Of a stretch of 64,000 nt of DNA, positions 52,692 through 62,539 are shown one piece after another (position 1 is the stretch's first letter; each line of letters begins with the position of its first letter). Below the pieces are notes generated by a model. The model was not told the DNA's origin. It was given only the letters and a program-made list of their open reading frames with translations, and searched no databases. The translations under genes and the position numbers were made by a program. Source of the stretch: Profundicola sp964553105 (lineage in GTDB: Bacteria; Bacteroidota; Bacteroidia; Flavobacteriales; Weeksellaceae); the NCBI GenBank assembly GCA_964553105.1, contig CAZKJO010000004.1, positions 1 to 64,000 on the forward strand. The letters are read 5' to 3'.

Positions 52692-53356
52692 ATCAACTAA
52701 CTTTAAATATTGTAAGTTTAATATGTTGTATACCCATGATGCTAAACTGTCAACAACCTCAGGATACAACTCAAATAAAAGATAATTATATGAAGCCTAT
52801 AGAAAATTCAAATTTAGAAACAGCCACTTTTGGTGCAGGTTGTTTTTGGTGTACCGAAGCAGCTTTTGATCAATTAAAAGGTGTTTCCAAAGTTCAATCG
52901 GGTTATGCTGGTGGACATCAAGAAAATCCTACTTACAAAGAAGTATGTACAGGAGAAACAGGTCACGCAGAAGTAATTCAAGTTCACTATGATCCAAAAG
53001 TAATTTCATATCAAAAATTACTAGATGCATTTTGGGTTATTCATGATCCAACGCAATTAAACAGACAAGGAAATGATGTTGGAACTCAATATAGATCAGA
53101 GATTTTCTATCACAATGAGACTCAAAAAGAATTAGCTGAAAAAGCGATAGCTGAAGAATCTGAGTCAGGGAAATATGCTAATCCCATCGTAACCAAAGTT
53201 TCTGCATTGGATGGTAATTTCTATCCAGCAGAAGATTATCACACAGATTATTATGAATTAAACAAAACACAACCCTATTGTAGTGCGGTTGTAGCTCCAA
53301 AGCTACAAAAGTTTTATAAAGTTTTTCATGCTGATTTGAAACCTGAATATCAATAA
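52688..53356 (+). CDS. msrA: Peptide methionine-S-sulfoxide reductase MsrA, exported
   Basis: A protein of 222 residues. The catalytic motif is FGAGCFWCTEAAF with Cys at 52 and 55. GYAGGHQENPTYKEVCTGETGHAE and PAEDYHTDYYE follow the usual order. The N-terminus MNQLTLNIVSLICCIPMMLNC is a hydrophobic signal; Cys 21 could be a lipidation site, though Asn at -1 is atypical for a lipobox. So this MsrA is probably in the periplasm or on a membrane, repairing oxidised Met in exported proteins. It overlaps the epimerase by 4 bases and completes an operon with cysH, which also deals with sulfur redox. Confidence 0.93.
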   Translation: MNQLTLNIVSLICCIPMMLNCQQPQDTTQIKDNYMKPIENSNLETATFGAGCFWCTEAAFDQLKGVSKVQSGYAGGHQENPTYKEVCTGETGHAEVIQVHYDPKVISYQKLLDAFWVIHDPTQLNRQGNDVGTQYRSEIFYHNETQKELAEKAIAEESESGKYANPIVTKVSALDGNFYPAEDYHTDYYELNKTQPYCSAVVAPKLQKFYKVFHADLKPEYQ

Positions 53357-53485
53357 AATTATTTAATAGTTTAAAAAAGTATAGAGACGTATTCAAACTT
53401 GATTAATCTATAGATTTAAGTAATCAATTTGAATTGTTATTAATAGGTTTTGCAGTAAATTTACGCCTTCAAAAATCATTCATTT

Positions 53486-54652
53486 ATGTCCTTATTTGAG
53501 AATACAGAGGTAGCTTTTAAATTAAAATCAAACAATGAGTTGCGTAAAGCACATGCTATGTTTGTGGCGGTTGACAAAAATTGGTTGACCGATTTTGGTG
53601 CTTGGAGTTTGCCATGGGCTATTTATATTCCTGGCGTGAAATTCTTGATTAAGAATACAGTTTTTGCACATTTCTGTGGAGGAGAAACAAGAAAGGAATC
53701 TATGTTGACCATCGATAAGTTATATTCTCAGAATGTGAAAAGCATCTTAGACTATTCTGTTGAAGGAAAAGAAGATGAAGAAGAATATGAAAACTGCTTT
53801 AATGAAATTATGGCGGTAATTGATGATGCGACAGGAAACCCAAAAATTCCTTTCGTTGTATTCAAGCCTACAGGGTTTGGAAGTATTAAAATCTTTACCA
53901 AAGTTGGAGCTGGAGAATCTTTAAATGACAAAGAGCAAAAACAATGGGATAATATTCGTCGTCGTTTTGATGAAGTTTGTAAGAAATCTTATGAAAATGA
54001 TGTAACGATTATGATCGATGCTGAGCATTCATGGATGCAAGATGCAGCAGACGATTTAGCTGTTGAATTAATGGAAAAATACAACAAGAAACGTTGTATT
54101 GTTGTAAATACACTTCAAATGTATCGTCATGATAGATTAGCTTATTTAAAGCAACAATTTGCTAAGGCTGAAAAAGAAAACTATTTCATAGGATATAAAG
54201 TTGTGCGTGGTGCTTATATGGAAATTGAACGCGAGAGAGCTGATGAAATGGATTATGAATCTCCCATTCAACCAGATAAAGCTTCCACGGATAGAGATTA
54301 TAATGCAGCAATAGAATTTATTTTTCAACATAGAGATAGAATATCTCTGTTTGCTGGAACGCACAATGAGTTGAGTTGTAAATTGGTGATGGAAAAAATA
54401 CAATCTAATAGTGTCGAAAAGGATGTTCACAATATTTGGTTTGGACAATTATTGGGAATGAGTGACAACATAAGTTTTGTATTAGGAGATAATGGTTATA
54501 ATGTTGCCAAATATGTTCCTTATGGTCCGGTGAAAGATGTGATGCCATATTTAATTCGTCGAGCACAAGAAAATACATCTGTAGCTGGACAGTCTTCTAG
54601 AGAGCTAGGCTTAATTCAGAAAGAGCTTGAAAGAAGAAAATTAGAGAAATAG
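53486..54652 (+). CDS. Proline dehydrogenase
   Basis: A protein of 388 residues of the PRODH TIM-barrel family: MLTIDKLYSQNVKSILDYSVEG, FVVFKPTGFGSIKIF (lysine and flavin contacts), VTIMIDAEHSWMQ, VVNTLQMYRHDRLAYL, GYKVVRGAYMEIERERA and GTHNELSCKLVME, with YVPYGPVKDVMPYLIRRAQEN near the end. It oxidises proline to pyrroline-5-carboxylate with FAD, passing electrons to the membrane quinone pool. The partner P5C dehydrogenase is not adjacent. A strong hairpin follows. Monofunctional, as usual in Bacteroidota. Confidence 0.94.
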   Translation: MSLFENTEVAFKLKSNNELRKAHAMFVAVDKNWLTDFGAWSLPWAIYIPGVKFLIKNTVFAHFCGGETRKESMLTIDKLYSQNVKSILDYSVEGKEDEEEYENCFNEIMAVIDDATGNPKIPFVVFKPTGFGSIKIFTKVGAGESLNDKEQKQWDNIRRRFDEVCKKSYENDVTIMIDAEHSWMQDAADDLAVELMEKYNKKRCIVVNTLQMYRHDRLAYLKQQFAKAEKENYFIGYKVVRGAYMEIERERADEMDYESPIQPDKASTDRDYNAAIEFIFQHRDRISLFAGTHNELSCKLVMEKIQSNSVEKDVHNIWFGQLLGMSDNISFVLGDNGYNVAKYVPYGPVKDVMPYLIRRAQENTSVAGQSSRELGLIQKELERRKLEK

Positions 54653-54715
54653 AATGGTAATTTATACTTGAAAATATTGAGTTGTGATATAAATTCTGTA
54701 TTTTCAAATCTTGAT

Positions 54716-54758
54716 AATAATGATTTAACTTTTTATTAAGTTAAATCATTATTTTTCT
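54716..54758 (+). terminator. Terminator after proline dehydrogenase
   Basis: A perfect 16-bp stem (AATAATGATTTAACTT and its complement), six-base loop, followed by five T and further T-rich sequence. Located between proline dehydrogenase and priA. Confidence 0.88.
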
Positions 54759-54787
54759 TATTATAATATCTAAAATACACTTCTAAA

Positions 54788-57241
54788 TTGTCTAATAAAC
54801 AAACATTTGCCGAGATTATTTTACCCTTGCCTTTAGATGGGACTTTTACTTATGAAGTTCCCTTTGGTTGGGATTTAAAGGTTGGGCAACGTGTGGCGGT
54901 GCAGTTTGGTAAAAGAAAGATTTATACAGGAATCATTCACTCTTTTCATCATAACAAGCCAGAATTATATAAGACAAAGTTCATAGAATCCATTTTAGAG
55001 GAAGAAGTTTTTGTTTTGCCTCAACAAATCAAACTTTGGGAATGGATAGCGGATTATTACATGTGTTCGCTAGGAGATGTTTTTAAAAATGCTTTCCCTA
55101 CAGCCTTAAAACTTGAGAGTGATACTTTCGTTAAGTTGGTGAAGGGTAAAGAATTTCCTGTTGAAGAGGGAATTTCTGAAAATGCTTATTTAATTTGGGA
55201 GTCATTGCATCATAGATCTATGATTTCTGTTGATGAAGCAGCAGATATTTTAGATTTGAAATCTGTAATTCCAGTTTTAAAAGAGCTTTTAGATTATGGT
55301 TTAATTGAGCTTGATGAAAGGCTGATAGAGAAATATACGCCCAAAATTGAATATTATATTCAAACTGAAATTTCACTACAAGACGATTCATTGCAAGATG
55401 TATTGTCTCAATTAGAAAAAGCACCCAAACAAAGAGAATTATTCTTTCAATTGGTGATGCGTCAGCAACAAACTTCTAAACCAGTATTGGCCTCTAAGTT
55501 TATTAAAGAATTCGGCGGTTCATACGCCACATTACGTTCTTTAGCTGACAAAGGAATTATTAAATTCTTCGAAGATACCTCAGATCGAATTCAAGAATTT
55601 GATGAAGATTTACATGATATTCATGCTTTATCTGAACATCAGCAAAAAGCAATCGACGAAATTAGAATGAGCCTAAAAGACCACGATACAGTTCTTTTAC
55701 ATGGCGTTACTTCCTCCGGTAAAACCGAGATTTATATTAAGTTAATTGAAAGGGTATTGGCTAAGGGGAAAAAAGTTCTATATCTCTTACCAGAAATTTC
55801 GCTTACTACTCAATTAACTCAAAGACTTCAGAAGCATTTTGGAAATCAAATTGGAATTTACCATTCTAAATTTAACCAAAATGAACGAGTTGAATTGTGG
55901 CAAAAGACGATTAACAATGAATATCAGGTTCTGATAGGAGCAAGATCGAGTATGTTTTTACCGATTCAAGATTTAGGTTTAATCATTGTGGATGAAGAAC
56001 ACGAAACTTCCTTAAAACAAAATGATTCAAAACCTAATTTTCATGCTCGTGATACAGCCTTAGTCTTAGCTAAACTGGAAGGCGCAAAAACTATTTTGGG
56101 GTCAGCTACACCTTCATTAGAAATGTATTTTGCAGCTAAACAAGGCAAAATTGGCTATGTAGAGTTATCACACAGATTTGGTGGAGTTCAGCCTCCTGTG
56201 ATGGAAATTATTGACCTACGTCGCGCTCAGAAAATGAAAGAATTGAATGGCGATATTTCTATGCGTTTAGAAAATCAGATTCGCGATACTTTCAAGAATG
56301 ATAAACAAGTAATTATATTTCAGAACCGACGTGGTTATGCTCCTGTTATGGAATGCAAAAGTTGTGGACATACGCCATATTGCCCCAACTGCGATGTTGC
56401 TTTAACTTATCATAGATTGTCTCATCAGCTTAAATGTCATTATTGTGGACACTCACAAGCGAAACCGAATAAATGTTATCAGTGTAAAAGTGTTGAGCTT
56501 GAAACAAAAGGGATTGGAACTGAGCAAATCGAAGAAGAATTATTGGGGATTTTTCCTAATAATAGTATTGCGCGAATGGATGTTGACAGTATGCGCAAGA
56601 AATTTGCCTTCGAAAAGTTAATAAAAGCTTTTGAAAATAGAGAAGTGGATATGCTGGTCGGAACACAAATGGTGACCAAAGGTTTAGACTTTGAGCATGT
56701 AAATTTGGTAGGAATTATTCGTGCGGATAGTTTACTAAATTTCCCTGATTTTAGAGCCCACGAAAGAGCTTTTCAACGTATTGTACAGGTGGCCGGCCGC
56801 GCTGGGAGACGTAAGGATAGAGGTTTGGTTTTAATTCAGGCATTTTCTGCTGATCATAAAATATTACAATATGCTTCTCAGTTTAAATATCATGAGATGG
56901 CACAGGAAATTTTGTACGAAAGACGTGATTTTTTATATCCACCATTTGTGAAAATGATTGAAATTACTTTTCGTCATAAAAATAGAGATAGATGCTACAA
57001 AACAGCTAAGTATTACGCAGAATCTCTTAGAAAATATTTTGATGAAAAAACTTTGTTGGGTCCAGAAGCTCCAAGTATCGCAAGAATGAATAACAATTAT
57101 TATTTTAAAGTTTTAGTCAAAATTCTTCCAAATCAATCTGCGAAAAAAGTTAAGATTTTATTGAAAGATGCTTTAGAAAACTTGCATCAGGTGAAAACGT
57201 TTAGGTCTGTTAGAGTTGACTTTGATGTCGATCCTTACTAA
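54788..57241 (+). CDS. priA: Primosomal protein N' (replication restart helicase PriA)
   Basis: A protein of 817 residues. The 3'-DNA-binding domain is about 1-100 (EIILPLPLDGTFTYEVP). Helicase motif I is HGVTSSGKTEIYIKL, motif II IIVDEEHETSLKQ. Eight cysteines make two zinc sites (CKSCGHTPYCPNC, CHYCGH, CYQC) around residues 518-566. Motifs V and VI follow with GTQMVTKGLDFEHV and VAGRAGRR. It starts with TTG at 54788: the frame upstream meets a stop without an ATG, and the N-terminus begins exactly where the family does. It restarts stalled replication forks. Confidence 0.96.
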   Translation: MSNKQTFAEIILPLPLDGTFTYEVPFGWDLKVGQRVAVQFGKRKIYTGIIHSFHHNKPELYKTKFIESILEEEVFVLPQQIKLWEWIADYYMCSLGDVFKNAFPTALKLESDTFVKLVKGKEFPVEEGISENAYLIWESLHHRSMISVDEAADILDLKSVIPVLKELLDYGLIELDERLIEKYTPKIEYYIQTEISLQDDSLQDVLSQLEKAPKQRELFFQLVMRQQQTSKPVLASKFIKEFGGSYATLRSLADKGIIKFFEDTSDRIQEFDEDLHDIHALSEHQQKAIDEIRMSLKDHDTVLLHGVTSSGKTEIYIKLIERVLAKGKKVLYLLPEISLTTQLTQRLQKHFGNQIGIYHSKFNQNERVELWQKTINNEYQVLIGARSSMFLPIQDLGLIIVDEEHETSLKQNDSKPNFHARDTALVLAKLEGAKTILGSATPSLEMYFAAKQGKIGYVELSHRFGGVQPPVMEIIDLRRAQKMKELNGDISMRLENQIRDTFKNDKQVIIFQNRRGYAPVMECKSCGHTPYCPNCDVALTYHRLSHQLKCHYCGHSQAKPNKCYQCKSVELETKGIGTEQIEEELLGIFPNNSIARMDVDSMRKKFAFEKLIKAFENREVDMLVGTQMVTKGLDFEHVNLVGIIRADSLLNFPDFRAHERAFQRIVQVAGRAGRRKDRGLVLIQAFSADHKILQYASQFKYHEMAQEILYERRDFLYPPFVKMIEITFRHKNRDRCYKTAKYYAESLRKYFDEKTLLGPEAPSIARMNNNYYFKVLVKILPNQSAKKVKILLKDALENLHQVKTFRSVRVDFDVDPY

Positions 57242-57259
57242 AATTTTAAAATACAATGA

Positions 57260-57290
57260 AAAAATCCCGCTTTTTAGGCGGGATTTTTCT
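57260..57290. terminator. Bidirectional terminator between priA and the aldehyde dehydrogenase
   Basis: A perfect 11-bp stem (AAAAATCCCGC / GCGGGATTTTT) with A-rich left and T-rich right flanks; serves both convergent genes. Confidence 0.88.
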
Positions 57291-58646
57291 TTAAAGTTCT
57301 TTGATGTAGACCGTCTTTTTATTGACAAATGCTTTAATACCTTCTTCGGATAATTCTCTTCCATAGCCAGAAATCTTAGTGCCACCAAAAGGTAATCTTG
57401 GATCACTTTTCACTAAATCATTCACAAACACAGCTCCGTCTTCGAATAACGGAATTAAATTCTCAACTCGTTTTTTGTTTGTAGTAAATAAACTCACACC
57501 CAATCCATAATCAGAAGAATTAACCATTTCTAACACTTCTTCCTCATTCTCGAATGTGGAACAAGCTAGGAGAGGTCCAAAGGTTTCTTCTTTATAAATT
57601 TTCATATCTGATGTAACGTTTTTCACTAAAGTTGGCTCAAAATAAGCTTTATTATAATTCCCACCAATAACAACTTCAGCGCCTTTTTCGATTGCATCTT
57701 GTAACTGCTCATTTAAAGTCTCGGCAGCTTCTTTGCTTACCATGGTCCCAATGTAGGTTTCTTCGTCTAATGGATCGCCAGATTTAAGAGCAACTATTTT
57801 ATGCGTTATTTTTTCTATAAATTCGTCTGCGATATTTTTATGAACAAAAAGTCTTTTTCCTGCTATGCAACTCTGTCCCGTGTTTTGGAATCTCGCGTGA
57901 ACACAAGTGTTCAACGTAGCTTCTAAATCACAATCTTCAAAAACTACCAATGCATTATTTCCGCCTAACTCCAATAATGAAGGTTTGATTTCTTCGCTGG
58001 CAACTTTAGCCACAGCCGCACCTGCAGCATTACTTCCTGTAAGGGAAACAGCTTTAACTATAGGGTTTCTAATGATTTTTTCAACTTTATCGCTTTTGAT
58101 AATTAAACTTTGAAAAACATCCTTGGGAAATCCAGCTTCAATAAAACTTTGCTCAATTCTTTTTGCAGATTCCATCACGTTGCTCGCGTGTTTTAATAAA
58201 GCCGTGTTTCCAGCACATAGACTTGGGACGGCAAATCTGAAAACTTGCCAAAAAGGATAATTCCAAGGCATTACAGCTAACAAAACCCCTAATGGATCAT
58301 ATCGAACATAAGATTCTTGCGCATCCGTAGAAACCTTATTTGCAGATAATTGTTTTTCTGCGTTTTCAGCATAATATCTACAAACCCATGCACATTTTTC
58401 AATTTCGGCAATTCCTTGAGAAATAGGCTTCCCAATTTCTAAAGTCATTACTTCAGCATATTTCGCTTTGTTTTTCTCTAGTACATCGGCTAAGGCAAGG
58501 AAGAGTTTTGCACGTTCTTCAAAACTTGTTTTTCGCCATTCTGTAAAAGCAGTTTGAGACTTATCAATTGCCTCTTCAATTTGTTTTACAGTGAATTCTT
58601 TGTGTTCAAAAACAACTTCTTGATTATATGGATTGATGGATTTCAT
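57291..58646 (-). CDS. NAD(P)-dependent succinate-semialdehyde-type aldehyde dehydrogenase
   Basis: About 451 residues from ATG 58646. Aldehyde dehydrogenase marks: MPWNYPFWQVFRFAVPSL (cofactor entry), FTGS-like SLTGSNAAGAAVAKVA, catalytic Glu in LLELGGNNALVVFED, catalytic Cys in NTGQSCIAGKRLFVH and FGPLLACSTF. The N-terminal form MKSINPYNQEVVFEHKEFT and the GKRLFVH region fit the succinate-semialdehyde dehydrogenase branch. It may oxidise succinate semialdehyde or another short aldehyde. No GABA transaminase gene is near. It is on the opposite strand from priA and shares a terminator with it. Confidence 0.9.
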   Translation of the reverse strand: MKSINPYNQEVVFEHKEFTVKQIEEAIDKSQTAFTEWRKTSFEERAKLFLALADVLEKNKAKYAEVMTLEIGKPISQGIAEIEKCAWVCRYYAENAEKQLSANKVSTDAQESYVRYDPLGVLLAVMPWNYPFWQVFRFAVPSLCAGNTALLKHASNVMESAKRIEQSFIEAGFPKDVFQSLIIKSDKVEKIIRNPIVKAVSLTGSNAAGAAVAKVASEEIKPSLLELGGNNALVVFEDCDLEATLNTCVHARFQNTGQSCIAGKRLFVHKNIADEFIEKITHKIVALKSGDPLDEETYIGTMVSKEAAETLNEQLQDAIEKGAEVVIGGNYNKAYFEPTLVKNVTSDMKIYKEETFGPLLACSTFENEEEVLEMVNSSDYGLGVSLFTTNKKRVENLIPLFEDGAVFVNDLVKSDPRLPFGGTKISGYGRELSEEGIKAFVNKKTVYIKEL

Positions 58647-58787
58647 GTTCAAAATATTTATTTAACAAGATACTAAAAACCTATAAGAACGAAGGAAAAG
58701 CCTATGTAAATCTTTACTTAAGATCGCTTGAGTTTAATCAAGACTTAATAGCATAAATTATTAATTAAAATAGGAGAGGTTTGAATT

Positions 58788-60149
58788 TTAGCTCATCCCA
58801 AAAGACTTCAGCTTAAGAATTGGATATTTAGCAAACATTTCGTCTACTAATTTGGGATTTAATTCTATGGCTTTAGTCAATGTCTGTGCTGCGGTGATAT
58901 TATCATTTAACATAAACTGACAACAGCTCACTTGATAATATAATTCTGCGCGTTCAAACTTCTTTAAACCTCGGTTGGCAATTTCTATTGCACTTTGATA
59001 TTCACCTAAAACAATCAATAACTCCGTAAAACCTAACCAGTTTAAAAAATGACTTGGTTCTAGCTTAATAATTTTCTCGTAATTGATTTCAGCTTCCTCG
59101 TATTTCCCCATTTGGATATTCAGATAAGCCAATCGTTTCCAATAATTAATCTGCATAGAATCAAGTTCTACAGCACGATTTAAATAATGAATTGACTCCT
59201 CAATGTTTCCAATAGATTCATAAATGTCAGCCGTTGCCGACCAAGCTTTATCTAATTGCGGATCCTCGTGAATAGCTTTGTGATAATAAGCTAAAGCTTT
59301 AAAAACATCATCAGTTTCTAAATAACACTTACCAATTTTCATTAAAGTAAAAGCAGGAGAATCATCTTCTTCCAAAGCTTCCAAATAAGTTTCAACAGCC
59401 TTAGGATAATCGTTTAATTCTTCATAACACAAGGCTAATTGCATTAAATTGTTAATCCCACTTGGATTGATACATACGGCATAATCAAAAGCTTCTGCAG
59501 CGTTTTGATAGTCTTTTAATTGCATATATTTTGAACCTAATTGATACCAAGCAAAGTCGGCATAAGGTCTTAAATCAATATATTGTTTTAGAAAATCTAT
59601 ACAATCTTTAGGACGACGAATTTCATCAAAACATTGAACACAAGCATAGAATGCGATTTCATCATCTAAATCTAAATCCAATGCGGCTTTGTAATGAAAC
59701 AATGCTTGCCCAATTTCATTCAGGTTCATGTATTCAGCACCAAGACAATGGTTGATGTAATCTTCCTCCATGCCAAAATCCAACGCTTTTCGGTAAAAAC
59801 CAATAGCGCGTCTGTGCTGACCCTTAATCGACCAATATTTAGCTTGAGCAATAATGAAATCTATTTCATTAGCCATTACATCCTTTAGCTCCTCGATTAA
59901 TTCACCGGCTTCTTTTAGCATATCCACCTCTAGCATATACTCCAAGACTTTTACACGCATTTCTACGCTGCCTGGATGCAATTCTAGTGCATATTCTATC
60001 GCCTTATAAGCAAAGGGTAAATCACCTACATCTAAGTAATAGCCAATGATTTCGTTTAATTCTTCGCCATCGAAATAATAACGTTCATTCTCCTCCAGCA
60101 TCTCTTCAAAGCGATTAATCAAATCGTTATTGAGCAAATCATCATTCAT
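58788..60149 (-). CDS. TPR-repeat protein
   Basis: A protein of 453 residues built of about ten to eleven tetratricopeptide-like repeats in a row, such as GQALFHYKAALDLDLDDEIA, QNAAEAFDYAVCINPSGIN, FKALAYYHKAIHEDPQLDKA and EEAEINYEKIIKLEPSHFLN. There is no signal peptide and no transmembrane helix, so it is cytoplasmic. The N-terminus is rich in Asp/Glu. Such proteins are protein-binding scaffolds in Bacteroidota; the partners are unknown. It has its own transcription unit on the minus strand. Confidence 0.88.
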   Translation of the reverse strand: MNDDLLNNDLINRFEEMLEENERYYFDGEELNEIIGYYLDVGDLPFAYKAIEYALELHPGSVEMRVKVLEYMLEVDMLKEAGELIEELKDVMANEIDFIIAQAKYWSIKGQHRRAIGFYRKALDFGMEEDYINHCLGAEYMNLNEIGQALFHYKAALDLDLDDEIAFYACVQCFDEIRRPKDCIDFLKQYIDLRPYADFAWYQLGSKYMQLKDYQNAAEAFDYAVCINPSGINNLMQLALCYEELNDYPKAVETYLEALEEDDSPAFTLMKIGKCYLETDDVFKALAYYHKAIHEDPQLDKAWSATADIYESIGNIEESIHYLNRAVELDSMQINYWKRLAYLNIQMGKYEEAEINYEKIIKLEPSHFLNWLGFTELLIVLGEYQSAIEIANRGLKKFERAELYYQVSCCQFMLNDNITAAQTLTKAIELNPKLVDEMFAKYPILKLKSFGMS

Positions 60150-60278
60150 ATGTTAAAGATAGAGGTTATTTAATAACCTTTAATCACTTGCAAAATTAGG
60201 TTATAAACAAATCTTAAACAATAATTTGGCTCATTTTGGGAATTTGTTTAACTTTTGATGCTCATCCTATTATAAAAA

Positions 60279-60325
60279 AAAATTCGACTTTAAATCCAAC
60301 TATTCTAGATTCAAAATCGAATTTT
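60279..60325 (-). terminator. Terminator downstream of the S9 peptidase gene
   Basis: AAAATTCGA / TCGAATTTT, a nine-bp stem with a partially paired loop. On the minus strand it ends in a T-run of nine (A-run at 60274-60282 on plus). Confidence 0.7.
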
Positions 60326-60347
60326 AATTATTAATTGAAAGAAAATT

Positions 60348-62474
60348 CTATTTCGTAATACCTTCTAATTTAAATAAAAACGCGTGTTCTAGTGCAATTT
60401 CTTTTAAATAATCAAATCTACCAGAAGCTCCACCATGTCCGTATTCCATATCGGTTTTGAATAGAATTACATTTTTACTTGTGTTTAAATCTCTTAACCT
60501 CGCTACCCATTTGGCTGGTTCGAAATATTGAACTTGAGAGTCGTGTAAGCCCGTTGTAACCAACATATTTGGATAGTCTACTGCTTTTACATTTTCATAA
60601 GGTGAATAAGATTTCATGTAATGATAAGCCTCCTTAATATTTGGATTTCCCCATTCATCATATTCATTGGTTGTTAATGGAATCGTGGTATCTAACATTG
60701 TGTTAACCACGTCTACAAAGGGAACTTGAGCAATGATTCCATTCCATAAATCTGGACGCATGTTAGCAATAGCTCCAACTAACAATCCTCCGGCTGATCC
60801 ACCTTGGGCGTAAAGATGTTCTTTAGTAGTGAAGTTTTCTTTAATTAAAAATTCTCCACAGTCGATGAAGTCAGTGAAAGTATTGATCTTTTTCATCAAT
60901 TTTCCATCCTCATACCACTTTCTTCCCATTTCTTCGCCACCGCGAATATGTGCAATGGCAAATACAAATCCTCGGTCTAATAATGATAGTCGTGTCGTAG
61001 AAAAGGTCGCATCCATCGAGCTTCCGTAAGAGCCATAACCATATAAAACCAATGGATTTTTACCGTCTTTTTTGAGTCCTTTTTTGTAAACTAAAGAAAT
61101 AGGGATTTGCGTTCCATCTTTTGCCGTTGCAAACAGTCGCTCAGAAATATAATTTTTCTTATCAAAGTCACCTAAAACTTCTTGTTGTTTCATTAAGGTT
61201 CTTTCTCCCGTTTGCATGTTTTCTTCGTAGATAGAAGCAGGCGTAACCATTGAAATATAGGCAAATCTTAAATTATCCGTAAAATATTCAGCATTTCCAG
61301 TTGGATAAACCACATAAGTTGGCTCATCGAATTGTAATTTCTTTTCTTGACCAGTTTCTCGGTTTTTAATTATTAATCTCGTCAGACCATTGAACCTTTC
61401 TGTAATCACTAAATAACGATTAAACTCATCAACACCTTCAATCAAAACATCTTCTCTATGTGGAATAACTTCCGTCCAATTTTCTACTTCTGTAGCATGT
61501 AAAGGGCATTCCATGAGTTTGAAATTAAGAGCGTCTTTGTTGGTTAGAATTAAAAACCTATCCTCTAATGGGACAATACTATAAAGAACATCTTTCATTC
61601 GAGGTTGAAAAACTTTAAACTCTCCTAAAGGTTGATTGGCATCTAAAAATCTTTCTTCTGAACTTGTGGTAGAAGACGAATAAATCATCAAATATTGCTG
61701 ATTTTTAGATTTATAAACCCCGATATAGTTCGTATTATCTTCCTCTTTATAAACGACTACATCATTTTTTACGTCTGTATTAATCTCATGGCGCATAATT
61801 TTCTCACTTAACAGCGTTTTTGGATTATTGGCCGTATAAAAGAAGGTTTTATTATCATTCGCCCAAGCAGTTCCACCTGATGTGTTTTCAATTCCTTGAT
61901 AAGTAATCTCACCGGTGGTTAAATCTTTTAAATATAATTTATACTGTCTCCTTGAAACATTATCCACCGCAAACAAAAGCAGATTATTGTTAGGACTAAT
62001 ATTAAATCCTCTCGCCGAATAATAAGAATAACCTTCTGCCATTTCATCTATATCCAACAGCACTTCCTCTGGTGCATCTAGTGAACCTTTTTTACGACAA
62101 TATTTAAAATATTGCTTACCGTCGTCTGTGCGTGTATAGTAATAATATCCGTCGACAAACATAGGAACGCTTTCATCTTTTTCTTTGATTCTCGACTTCA
62201 TTTCATTGAATAATTCCTCTTGGAATTTTTCTGTGTCGGCCATCATTTGGTCCACATAAGAGTTCTCTTGATTTAAATAATCAATGATTTCGGTGCTATC
62301 TTTCGTCTTTTTGAAAAATGCATTCATCCAATAATAAGGATCCTTAACTTTTTCGCCGTGAATATTTCTAATGTGTTCTTTTTGTTGAGCATCTGGTGCT
62401 ACTACATCGGGCCACTTTTGTGCGTTCATAAATATAAAATTGAATGAAAATAAAATTAAAATTGAGAATTTCAT
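60348..62474 (-). CDS. S9 family serine peptidase (oligopeptidase B / prolyl oligopeptidase)
   Basis: A protein of 708 residues. A signal peptide (MKFSILILFSFNFIFMNAQ) places it in the periplasm. The N-terminal beta-propeller includes HGEKVKDPYYWM and YYYYTRTDDGKQYFKYCRKKG. The catalytic domain has GYGSYGSSMD, the nucleophile AQGGSAGGLLVGA, the Asp region TTGLHDSQVQYFEP and the His in MEYGHGGASGRFDYL, so the triad is complete. It cuts short peptides after basic or prolyl residues; the oligopeptidase B branch seems closer. It is typical of protein-degrading flavobacteria. It lies divergent from the methyltransferase gene, 65 bases apart. Confidence 0.93.
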   Translation of the reverse strand: MKFSILILFSFNFIFMNAQKWPDVVAPDAQQKEHIRNIHGEKVKDPYYWMNAFFKKTKDSTEIIDYLNQENSYVDQMMADTEKFQEELFNEMKSRIKEKDESVPMFVDGYYYYTRTDDGKQYFKYCRKKGSLDAPEEVLLDIDEMAEGYSYYSARGFNISPNNNLLLFAVDNVSRRQYKLYLKDLTTGEITYQGIENTSGGTAWANDNKTFFYTANNPKTLLSEKIMRHEINTDVKNDVVVYKEEDNTNYIGVYKSKNQQYLMIYSSSTTSSEERFLDANQPLGEFKVFQPRMKDVLYSIVPLEDRFLILTNKDALNFKLMECPLHATEVENWTEVIPHREDVLIEGVDEFNRYLVITERFNGLTRLIIKNRETGQEKKLQFDEPTYVVYPTGNAEYFTDNLRFAYISMVTPASIYEENMQTGERTLMKQQEVLGDFDKKNYISERLFATAKDGTQIPISLVYKKGLKKDGKNPLVLYGYGSYGSSMDATFSTTRLSLLDRGFVFAIAHIRGGEEMGRKWYEDGKLMKKINTFTDFIDCGEFLIKENFTTKEHLYAQGGSAGGLLVGAIANMRPDLWNGIIAQVPFVDVVNTMLDTTIPLTTNEYDEWGNPNIKEAYHYMKSYSPYENVKAVDYPNMLVTTGLHDSQVQYFEPAKWVARLRDLNTSKNVILFKTDMEYGHGGASGRFDYLKEIALEHAFLFKLEGITK

Positions 62475-62539
62475 AAGAGTAGAATTTTTCTCAAAATTAA
62501 ATTAAATAACTAAGTTAGCGTACAACAAAAGAAAACATT

